Origin: an uncultured Bacteroidia bacterium
Lineage (GTDB): Bacteria; Bacteroidota; Bacteroidia; Bacteroidales; UBA932
Assembly (NCBI GenBank): GCA_902774155.1
Contig: CACYHF010000004.1
Location: forward strand, 1 to 53,531
Reading direction: 5' to 3'
DNA: 53,531 nucleotides
Part shown: piece by piece, positions 25,408 to 36,405 of the stretch
Layout of the letters: each line of letters starts with the position of its first letter
How positions within the stretch are numbered: position 1 is the first letter of the stretch
Position numbers and translations under genes: made by a program
The notes under the pieces: generated by a model
What the model was told of the DNA's origin: nothing
What the model saw: the letters and a program-made list of their open reading frames with translations, nothing else
Databases searched by the model: none

Positions 25408-26283
25408 CTACTTGGAATACGTAGGCTTGACGAAGCAGGCGTTCAGGAGGTAATCGGCGCTTTCGCGGAAGCTGATGAGGATATCGTCGTGCTTGTAGCG
25501 CTCGATTTCTACCACGAAGTCCTGGAGACCGGCTTTATCGGCATTCTTGAAGATGGCGTCGAAGCCAACCATACCGCTCTGGCCCACCTCCCATTCGTCC
25601 TTGATGTGCAGCATCTTGAAACGGCCGGGATAGCGCTCGAAGTAATCTACGGGAGAAGCCTTGCCAATCACGGTCCAGTACACGTCCATCTGGAAGAACA
25701 CCAGAGCCGGATCCGTGTGTTCCAGGAGATAGTCGTACATCACCTGGCCTTCCACTTTCTCGAACTCATAGGCGTGGTTGTGGTAGCCGTACTGGAGGCC
25801 GGCGGCCTTGCAGCGGCGGCCCACCTCGTTCAGGTAATCACAATAGACCTGGAGGTCATGGATACTCTTCTGGAGGCCCATCCAGGGCGTTACCAGATAC
25901 TTCATGCCAGCCTGCACGTGGGTCTCGATGCACTTGTCCCACCACTCGAGGGCTGCTGTGAGGTCTCCGCTGGCCAGTTCTTCGGCCGAAAGACCGCGGG
26001 ACACGTGGGCGCTGAGCACCTTCATGCCGGCACCTTCCACCTTCTTCTTGAAGACATCGGGCTGGTCGCCGTAGATGAGGCCATTATCGTAGCTGGCCGT
26101 TTCCACGGCGGTGTAACCCATTTCGGCGATGGTCTTCAACACATCGGCATAGTTATCGTGGTTGATGATACTGCGGGCCGAATACATCTGCACGCACATA
26201 TCCTTCTTCACGGGAGCCGTTTCCTTGGGGGCGCAAGCCAGTGCCAGGGCCATACAAGCTATAGCTAAGAAAACTTTTCTCAT
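25408..26283 (-). CDS. Sugar phosphate isomerase/epimerase-like TIM-barrel lipoprotein
   Basis: A 291-residue member of the xylose-isomerase-like TIM barrel family. The lipobox (LALAC) points to export, so a phosphorylated cytoplasmic substrate is unlikely. Metal-ligand-type motifs are GYTAVETASYDN, YHNHAYEFEK and LHIKDEW. Together with the DUF1080 protein and the Gfo/Idh/MocA oxidoreductase just upstream it makes a three-gene set known from 3-keto-glycoside pathways, in which an oxidised sugar is cleaved by elimination rather than classical hydrolysis. Relatives also act in C-glycoside cleavage. It is the last gene of the cluster; three bases separate it from the DUF1080 gene. Confidence 0.88.
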   Translation of the reverse strand: MRKVFLAIACMALALACAPKETAPVKKDMCVQMYSARSIINHDNYADVLKTIAEMGYTAVETASYDNGLIYGDQPDVFKKKVEGAGMKVLSAHVSRGLSAEELASGDLTAALEWWDKCIETHVQAGMKYLVTPWMGLQKSIHDLQVYCDYLNEVGRRCKAAGLQYGYHNHAYEFEKVEGQVMYDYLLEHTDPALVFFQMDVYWTVIGKASPVDYFERYPGRFKMLHIKDEWEVGQSGMVGFDAIFKNADKAGLQDFVVEIERYKHDDILISFRESADYLLNACFVKPTYSK

Positions 26284-26286
26284 AGC

Positions 26287-27123
26287 TTAGTCCATCAGTT
26301 TGATGCGGATGTTCCGGTACCAGACATCGTCGCCGTGGTCCTGCAGGCCGATGTAACCTTCGTGATTCTCACCGCCGCAGTTGTTCAGCAGTTCGAAGGC
26401 CAGGGGCCAGGCTTTCTCGCTGAACTTGCTGTTCTGCAGCATATCGGTCCACTGCGGGGTCCAGAGGTGATATTCCAGCACCTTCTCATCGTTCTGGAAG
26501 TGCACCACGGTGCCCTTGTACACCAGGATCTTCACCTTGTTCCATTCACCGTAAGGGTTCTGGTTCTGGGGCTTGGCGGGGATCATATCGTACAGGGAAG
26601 CGCTCTGGCGGTTGCCATCCACACCCAGCAGGGCATCCGGATGGTTGGCGTTGTCCAGCACCTGGTATTCCGGAGCGGAGATGTAGATGGGCTCATAACG
26701 GTCTTTTCCATTCTCGTCCTTGGTGGTCACTTCCTTGGCCAGGTAGAAAATACCGGAATTGCCGCCTTTGGAAATCTTCCATTCCATTTCCAGGGTGAAG
26801 TTCTTGAACTGGTGGGCGAAAATCACATCGCCGCCTTCGCCGGTCTGACCTTCGCCGGTACCGGTGCCGTTGAACTTGAGGCAGCCATCTTCCACGGTCC
26901 AGCGACCGGGCAGTTCCGTTTTGCCGTAACCGCGCCAGCCCTTGGTGGAAGTACCGTCGAAGAGCACCACATAACCATCCTCATCCACGGGGAATTCGTC
27001 CAGGTTCACCTGGGCGGCCTCTACCACGGTGTAGGCGGGAACACCGCCTTTCTTGTTATTCTTGCAGGATACTGCACCTACCAGCAGGGCGGCCAGGGCA
27101 GCGAAAAGCATCACTTTTTTCAT
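26287..27123 (-). CDS. DUF1080 lipoprotein (3-keto-disaccharide hydrolase type)
   Basis: A 278-residue lipoprotein (lipobox VSC after a 20-residue signal). The body has the concanavalin-like fold of DUF1080: DGYVVLFDGTSTKGWRGYGK, GRWTVEDGCLKFNGTG, FTLEMEWKISKGGNSGIFYL and PEYQVLDNANHPDA. Members of this family have been assigned 3-keto-glycoside cleaving or binding roles. Its place between a Gfo/Idh/MocA enzyme and a TIM-barrel isomerase supports the same here. It is periplasmic or surface-exposed through the lipid anchor. The genes on both sides are 3 and 21 bases away. Confidence 0.9.
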   Translation of the reverse strand: MKKVMLFAALAALLVGAVSCKNNKKGGVPAYTVVEAAQVNLDEFPVDEDGYVVLFDGTSTKGWRGYGKTELPGRWTVEDGCLKFNGTGTGEGQTGEGGDVIFAHQFKNFTLEMEWKISKGGNSGIFYLAKEVTTKDENGKDRYEPIYISAPEYQVLDNANHPDALLGVDGNRQSASLYDMIPAKPQNQNPYGEWNKVKILVYKGTVVHFQNDEKVLEYHLWTPQWTDMLQNSKFSEKAWPLAFELLNNCGGENHEGYIGLQDHGDDVWYRNIRIKLMD

Positions 27124-27144
27124 ATCGTTCTTGAGTTTTAAGGT

Positions 27145-28629
27145 TTAGTCTTTGGGCATTTCCGGCAGCGTCCAACCCTCACGGAAGACGGGCTTGATAA
27201 GCTGGGCGGCATATTCGTTGGCATCTACCGGATCCGTGTACACATTCTCGAAGGTGGGGTGACCGTCGTGGATGGAGAAGCCGTCGTGAATCATCGTGCG
27301 GATGGTGGCACCCTTAGGAATGTTGGTGAAACGCATGTTGTCACCGTCCCATTCCAGTTCCTGGTTCAGGCTCTGGAGGCGCACTGCCACCACACCCATG
27401 GCTACCATTTCGTTGAACGGGCCGGCCTGGGCGAAGTCGGACACGCACGGGACGCGATAGTCGGGGTGCTCCTTGCAGGCGCGGACCCAGTCCTGCTGAT
27501 GGGACGTGGTGACCTCACGCAGCACCTTCGGGGCGTCCGGGGTACGGCCGCTGAGCAGGTACGGGCGTACGCCATAGCAGCCGCAGATGAGGGTATCCTT
27601 GGTGCCGTGGAAGATGAGGCAGCCGCCGGAATCGTTCATATTCACGCCTGCGGGCAGTCCTTCGGGACGATCCGGGAGGATGCCGCCGTCGGTCCAGGTA
27701 ACCACCACTTCCGGCATAGCCACCTTGGGCATATTGTCACGGGCGGGGAATACGAAGCGAACCTTTTCGGCCTGCGGGCAGGATTCGGTGAGGAGGGCGG
27801 TGGAACTGCCCTGCACCTTGATGGGATAACCCAGCTTCAGGGCTGCAAAAACGGGATGCAGGATGTGGCAGGCCATATCGCCCAGGGCGCCGGTACCGAA
27901 ATCCCACCAGCCACGGAAGTTCCAGGGGGTATAGATGGAATGATAAGGACGCATGGGAGCCGGGCCGATGAAGCAGTCCCAGTTCAGGGTCTTGGGCACT
28001 TTCTCCGCCTTTTCGGGACGCTCCAGGCCCTGGGGCCAGATGGGACGGTCCGTGAAGGCATCCACGCGGGTTACCTCGCCGATTTCGCCGTTCCAGATCC
28101 ATTCGCAAACCTTGCGCACACCTTCGGCCGATGCGCCCTGGTTACCCATCTGGGTGGCTACGCGATATTTCTTGGCCAGTTTGGTGAGGAGGCGGCTCTC
28201 ATACACGGTACGGGTGAGCGGCTTCTCGCAGTATACATGCTTGCCGGCAGCGATGGCTTCGGCCGCGATGATGGCGTGCGTATGGTCTGCCGTTGCCACG
28301 ATGACGGCATCGGCCTCCGGAAGCAATTCCTTGAACATCACGCGGTAGTCGCTGTACTTCTTGGCGTTGGGATAGGTTTTGAATACGTGATCTGCGTACT
28401 TCCAGTCCACGTCGCACAGGCCGATGATTTCTTCGGTCTTGGCTACCTCCGCGATGTCTGCGGCACCACGGCCACCAATACCCACGGCCAGCACCTTCAG
28501 TTTGCGATCCAGCGGCGGCGGGGGGACATCTTTCGCCTTGGCCAAAACAGACTTAGGTGCCACGGACAGGCCGATGGCAGCGGCGGTTCCCGCCTTGAGG
28601 AACGACCTTCTTGAGATTTCTTTGGACAT
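27145..28629 (-). CDS. Gfo/Idh/MocA family oxidoreductase with Tat signal
   Basis: A 494-residue NAD(P)-linked sugar oxidoreductase. The N terminus (SRRSFLKAGTAAAIGLSVAP) is a twin-arginine signal, so the folded, cofactor-loaded enzyme is exported. The nucleotide-binding fold shows VLAVGIGGRGAADIAEV, then IIGLCDVD, and CEKPLTR holds the conserved Lys-Pro. The expected reaction is oxidation of a glycoside at C3, giving the 3-keto sugar used by the next two genes. The ATG at 28629 is preferred over a start at 28662 because it places the twin arginines near the N terminus. It follows a GH78 rhamnosidase after 55 bases. Confidence 0.92.
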   Translation of the reverse strand: MSKEISRRSFLKAGTAAAIGLSVAPKSVLAKAKDVPPPPLDRKLKVLAVGIGGRGAADIAEVAKTEEIIGLCDVDWKYADHVFKTYPNAKKYSDYRVMFKELLPEADAVIVATADHTHAIIAAEAIAAGKHVYCEKPLTRTVYESRLLTKLAKKYRVATQMGNQGASAEGVRKVCEWIWNGEIGEVTRVDAFTDRPIWPQGLERPEKAEKVPKTLNWDCFIGPAPMRPYHSIYTPWNFRGWWDFGTGALGDMACHILHPVFAALKLGYPIKVQGSSTALLTESCPQAEKVRFVFPARDNMPKVAMPEVVVTWTDGGILPDRPEGLPAGVNMNDSGGCLIFHGTKDTLICGCYGVRPYLLSGRTPDAPKVLREVTTSHQQDWVRACKEHPDYRVPCVSDFAQAGPFNEMVAMGVVAVRLQSLNQELEWDGDNMRFTNIPKGATIRTMIHDGFSIHDGHPTFENVYTDPVDANEYAAQLIKPVFREGWTLPEMPKD

Positions 28630-28684
28630 AATTATAGTGTTTTGTGTTAGTGTATTTTCCAAAAAATGGACTGATTGGGTAAAA

Positions 28685-31168
28685 TTAGAAAAAATAATTT
28701 AAATTCCAATGGCCATTTCCGAAAGTTTTTCCTTGAATCTCAGCAGTTACACCCACCGGAATCTCCACTTCCAAAGAGGAGCCGTTGCGATAAACCGTGA
28801 TGGGACCGTACGGCGTATTCCGCGTCACGCGTACCCACTCCAGTCCTTCCGGTACCTGGGGCACGATGCGGACCTGCCGATAACCCGGCGCCGTGGGGAT
28901 GATGCCGCCCAGGGCCTGGTAGAACCAGCTGCCGATTCCATTGTAGCAATTGTGCAGGTGACTGCGTCCGCCGTCCCACTCTTCCCAGACGCCGGTTCCA
29001 CCCTGCTCCAGCATATACAGATAACCGGGATAGCCAGGCTGTTTGAGCAGCTCGTAAAACCAGTTACACTCCTGCGACAGGGTGGCCCATTCCGTGAGCA
29101 CCGGAATGCCCACCAGGCCGGTGGCCAGGTGGCCGTTGTACAAGGCAGCCGTGCGCTCCTTCAACTGCGCCACCACCGAAGGCATCAGGGTTTCCGGGAC
29201 AGCGCCCACCAGCAGCGGGAACACCAGGTCCAGCTGGCTCCCGGAGCCGTACAGGCCCGTTTCCGGGTGATAAAACACCTGATGGATGCGCTGGGCCAAC
29301 GCCTCATAACGCAGGCGGAACTTCGCAGCGGCCGCCGGATTCTCTAATACCAGGGCAATCTGCTCCAGGTCCAGATACACCTGGCACAGGGCACAGTTGT
29401 TCACCAGGTCGATGGATTCCGGATCCTCCACGTTCACGCCCTCCGGAGCTGCCCAGTCGCCCAGGTACCAGCCGCGGTACTTGTGGTTGGGCCATTGCTT
29501 GAGCAGGCCGTCCACCGTATAGGCATCCACATAGTCCAGCCAGTGGACCATAGCCGGATAGAAACGCTCCAGCAGCCGTTTATCGGCATAACTTACATAA
29601 CTGCGCCACGTCGCCTGCACCAGGAAACTGCACCAGTAGGGACCGCCGCCGGCCGTGTAGGGATTGGGGGCGGTGTGCGGCAGGCCGCCGTCCGGCTGCT
29701 GGGAATCGGCCCAGGCCTGCAGCCAGTTCAGGTACAGCGGATCCACATCGGCCATATCCTGCAGCGTGAGGGTGGAGGCGTTGCCGTCGCCGCCATAGCC
29801 CAGCCGTTCGATGCTGGCGCAGTCCACCATATAGCCGTCGAAGGCCAGATTCTCCACCGTCCAGTCCACCAGGTTGTAGATGCGGTTCAGATCCGGGTCG
29901 GAGCATTCGAAAGACCCGCGCTTGGGGAAATCCGTGCGCATACGGTAAGCCACGATTTCCAAAGGCTTCTCCGGCAGGTTATCCAACCTCACATACCGGA
30001 ACACGTGGTGGTTAAAACGGTTCAGGAAGATGTCTCCTTCCGGGACGCCGGAAGAAAAATAGGTGTCGTAGCCGCAGATGGCGGGATCCAGGTTATCGGG
30101 CTGGTTGTCGCCAAACCAGACAGGCGTCACGTGGCCTTCCGGCAAACAAGGCAACTGGGTATACAGCTGGGCATTCACCACCCGGCCGAAATCCACCAGC
30201 CAGCTGTCTTCGCTCACGAGGGTGACGCTTACCGGCTTCAGGGTTTCCTGAATGGTGCAGGGCTCGCACATCTGCATGGTGGCTTGGACGGTGTCCACTT
30301 TCACCACATCCACCGGGGCCCATTGCGGCTCCGTATGGGCGCGGATCACCTCCCCGGCAAACCCGTGCGGGCCCCAGGTGCCGTGGTCGGCGTAACCGCT
30401 CCAGCCCCCTTCCCAGGACGCATCGGTCACCAGAAAAGGTTCCCCGTCCAAATCCAGTTCGGCCTTCACCAGCGGCCCTTCATAAGCGGTGCCGAACGTG
30501 GTAGGTTTGTACCAGCCGGAACCGGCGGCGATGAACAGCTGGTTGATGCCCCTTTTCAAGAAATCCGTCACATCGTACACCACGATGAGCGAGCGTTTGT
30601 TCAGCTGCGAAACAGCCGGGGTAAGGACTGCTTTCGAGACCCTTCGGCCATTGAGCGAAATTTCGTGATAGCCCAGCGAATTCACGTACAGAAGCGCCTG
30701 ACGGGGCGTTTTTTTCAAAGGGAACGCCCTTCCCAGCAGCGGCGCGCGGCCTTCTCCCGGCACGGCGCCGATATAGGAGCCCCGCAGCGTATCCGGCGCC
30801 ACGATGCCCACGCCAAAGCGCTGCCAGGCGCTCCAGCGGGACGCCTTGTCATCCTGGTTCCACACCCGTACGCGCCAACGGCTCTGCTGGCGCGAAGCCA
30901 ACGCCACGCCCTCATAAGGCACCATCACCTGCTGGTTAGACTCCACCTTACCGGAGCGCCACAACTTCCCGTCCACCTCCACTTCGTAGGCGCACTGGGT
31001 CATCGGCTTCTCAGAAGCAATCTTCCAGCTGAAATGCGGCGTGGTGGAATCTATGCCCAGCGGCTCCACCAGACCCTCGCAGCGAAGGTCTACCACCTGG
31101 AAATCGGGCCGGCAGGCCGATAATAGCAAAAGGACCGCCCCAGCGGTCCAGATACGGTTTATCCTCAT
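28685..31168 (-). CDS. GH78-type alpha-L-rhamnosidase lipoprotein
   Basis: An 827-residue lipoprotein (lipobox LSAC). Domain order follows GH78: an N-terminal Ig-like domain (LGIDSTTPHFSWKIASEKPMTQCAYEVEV), a beta-sandwich domain with LYVNSLGYHEISLNGRRV, the (alpha/alpha)6 catalytic barrel from about residue 400, and a C-terminal beta domain. The family acid-residue motif appears as VDCASIERLGYGGDGNAS, a variant of DCPxRxERxGWxGD. It removes terminal alpha-L-rhamnose, as found in pectin side chains and plant glycosides. Its start overlaps the stop of the neighbouring rhamnosidase-like gene as ATGA. Confidence 0.9.
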   Translation of the reverse strand: MRINRIWTAGAVLLLLSACRPDFQVVDLRCEGLVEPLGIDSTTPHFSWKIASEKPMTQCAYEVEVDGKLWRSGKVESNQQVMVPYEGVALASRQQSRWRVRVWNQDDKASRWSAWQRFGVGIVAPDTLRGSYIGAVPGEGRAPLLGRAFPLKKTPRQALLYVNSLGYHEISLNGRRVSKAVLTPAVSQLNKRSLIVVYDVTDFLKRGINQLFIAAGSGWYKPTTFGTAYEGPLVKAELDLDGEPFLVTDASWEGGWSGYADHGTWGPHGFAGEVIRAHTEPQWAPVDVVKVDTVQATMQMCEPCTIQETLKPVSVTLVSEDSWLVDFGRVVNAQLYTQLPCLPEGHVTPVWFGDNQPDNLDPAICGYDTYFSSGVPEGDIFLNRFNHHVFRYVRLDNLPEKPLEIVAYRMRTDFPKRGSFECSDPDLNRIYNLVDWTVENLAFDGYMVDCASIERLGYGGDGNASTLTLQDMADVDPLYLNWLQAWADSQQPDGGLPHTAPNPYTAGGGPYWCSFLVQATWRSYVSYADKRLLERFYPAMVHWLDYVDAYTVDGLLKQWPNHKYRGWYLGDWAAPEGVNVEDPESIDLVNNCALCQVYLDLEQIALVLENPAAAAKFRLRYEALAQRIHQVFYHPETGLYGSGSQLDLVFPLLVGAVPETLMPSVVAQLKERTAALYNGHLATGLVGIPVLTEWATLSQECNWFYELLKQPGYPGYLYMLEQGGTGVWEEWDGGRSHLHNCYNGIGSWFYQALGGIIPTAPGYRQVRIVPQVPEGLEWVRVTRNTPYGPITVYRNGSSLEVEIPVGVTAEIQGKTFGNGHWNLNYFF

Positions 31169-32877
31169 TTGACTTGCTTAATCCCCTTGGGGAGTTTCAC
31201 TTTAGAACGAATACTGCCGTCGCTCCGCAGGCTGTGCGACACCTCAATCACACCGTAGGGCGTGGGGAAGGTGCCTTCGGCCCATTCCAACTGGCCCAGA
31301 TGAGGCGTAATGCGCACGGTCTTGCAGCCGGGATCCACGGGCTCGATGCCCAGGACGTGGGCGCTGAGCCAGGCCGTGGGGCCGCTGGCCCACCCGTGGC
31401 AGAAACTGTGGCGCAGACCCACATAGCACCAGGCGCCGCCATCGGCGTGGATGTCGAAGCGCCCTTCCGGCACCACTTCGTCTATGCGGGCAGCGTTTTT
31501 CGCATCCCGGTAATTGAAGTCTTCCCAGAACGTGGTGGCACCCAGGTCCAGCATCCGTCCCCAGTATTCGGACATCAGCTGCATGGCTTCGGCATAATGC
31601 CCGCTGCGGGCCAGGGCCTCCAACAAGTAGTAGCCCATAAACGAAGTGAACGCCTCCGGGCCGTTTTGCAGGATAATGGCCGATGCCTCCGCTACCCCCA
31701 CCATACCGGAAAGGGACAGGAGGGCGGCCGCCTGGCTGTTGCCCACCATATCGGGCACATACTGCCGCAGTTCGCGGGACACGCTCAGGCACTTCTCTTT
31801 CAAGGCCGAATCTCCCAGCCATCCGGCCATTTCGGCCCCGGCTTCCAGCGCACGTACGCTGAGGGCCTGCAGGCCGGCGTGGATCACCGCCGGCTGGTCG
31901 TTGGAAGGCCAGTCGATGAAACGGCCCTCCGGAAAGGCCTCACGCGTGCCGTTCATCTGCTCCATCACGTGATTCAGCAGGGCAGCCAGATAGATATATT
32001 GCTCCTGCAGATAAGCTTGATCGCCATACCACTGGTACAGGTGATGCTGGATGATGATCCACCACAGGGAATAAGAGCAGATGCCGTTCATCCAGTCATT
32101 GGCCGGCGTGTTGTCCCGCACATAATCCAGGCTTTTGCGAATCACGGCCTGGTTGCCGAAAACCGTGTTGGCGGTCATCACCTCCGGGTGCATATCGCCC
32201 ATCCACACCAGACGGTCACGCTTTACCCCGTCCCACAGGTAATCCTGCATACACAGATGTACGGTATAAGCGCCGGTCTGCCAGATTTGGTTCAGACGCT
32301 CGTCACTGCAACGGAAAGAACCCAGATAAGGGATGTTCCGCAGGCGGGAAATGGCCCGGACGGTCACCAGCCCAACTGCCTCCCCATCGGCATCCAACAG
32401 GTCCAGCCGCACGAAACGGAAACCGCTGTTGCCGTATTCCATACTTCCCAGCCAGGGAACGGAAATCTCCACGTCGCGGGCCGAATGGTCATTGGTGGCG
32501 GTGGTTCCCGGCGCATCCACGCGGCTCAGGGCCTCGGTCACGGATTCGCCCAGACACAGGCGGAACCGGGCGGCCTGGTGGGATCCGTCGATGGTGCGCA
32601 CGATCTGGATGCCGCCCTGGATTTCCTTGCCGAAGTCCAGCAGGATGGAGGCTCCCTCGTGCAGCATCACCACTTCGTCCTCACTGGTGGACACCTGCCC
32701 TTCGTAAGGTTGCAGCAGATACTGCACATCCTCCACCGGGCCGATGGCCTGCATTACCCGGACAGGCGTAAGGTATTCCGTCACAAATTCCGGCTGCGGG
32801 CACTCACCGGCCGGGCCTTCGCAGGCACAGAGCAGCAGTCCCAGCGCTGCGCAAAACGTCAAATGCAGTTGGTTCAT
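31165..32877 (-). CDS. Rhamnosidase-type six-hairpin glycosidase lipoprotein
   Basis: A 570-residue lipoprotein (lipobox LCAC). It is shorter than the two other rhamnosidases of the cluster because the N-terminal Ig module is missing. It starts with a short beta domain (SILLDFGKEIQGGIQIV, FRFVRLDLLDADGEAV) followed by the (alpha/alpha)6 barrel, in which the catalytic motif is DGVKRDRLVWMGDMHPE. A C-terminal beta strand set (TPYGVIEVSHSLRSDGSI) closes the chain. Relatives are labelled GH78 or related families, so rhamnose removal is likely but another deoxy or uronic sugar is possible. It is coupled by ATGA to the next rhamnosidase and is six bases after the GH2 gene. Confidence 0.82.
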   Translation of the reverse strand: MNQLHLTFCAALGLLLCACEGPAGECPQPEFVTEYLTPVRVMQAIGPVEDVQYLLQPYEGQVSTSEDEVVMLHEGASILLDFGKEIQGGIQIVRTIDGSHQAARFRLCLGESVTEALSRVDAPGTTATNDHSARDVEISVPWLGSMEYGNSGFRFVRLDLLDADGEAVGLVTVRAISRLRNIPYLGSFRCSDERLNQIWQTGAYTVHLCMQDYLWDGVKRDRLVWMGDMHPEVMTANTVFGNQAVIRKSLDYVRDNTPANDWMNGICSYSLWWIIIQHHLYQWYGDQAYLQEQYIYLAALLNHVMEQMNGTREAFPEGRFIDWPSNDQPAVIHAGLQALSVRALEAGAEMAGWLGDSALKEKCLSVSRELRQYVPDMVGNSQAAALLSLSGMVGVAEASAIILQNGPEAFTSFMGYYLLEALARSGHYAEAMQLMSEYWGRMLDLGATTFWEDFNYRDAKNAARIDEVVPEGRFDIHADGGAWCYVGLRHSFCHGWASGPTAWLSAHVLGIEPVDPGCKTVRITPHLGQLEWAEGTFPTPYGVIEVSHSLRSDGSIRSKVKLPKGIKQVK

Positions 32878-32883
32878 CGTAGC

Positions 32884-36405
<3,522 letters not shown>

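Larger units (their letters stand above)
25300..25410. repeat. Inverted repeat spanning the ends of two convergent genes
   Basis: TAGTGGCAGC (25300-25309) and GCTGCCACTA (25401-25410) are perfect inverted copies, and each contains the stop codon of its flanking gene. Between them lie a palindromic element (25311-25333), a strong terminator (25339-25371) and a further hairpin, AACTGCT with AGCAGTT around 25378-25395. Confidence 0.7.

Noticed and set aside
28630-28684. Promoter upstream of the Gfo/Idh/MocA gene
   Set aside because: The gap is AT-rich but contains no TAnnTTTG on the minus strand; transcription from the upstream genes is more likely.
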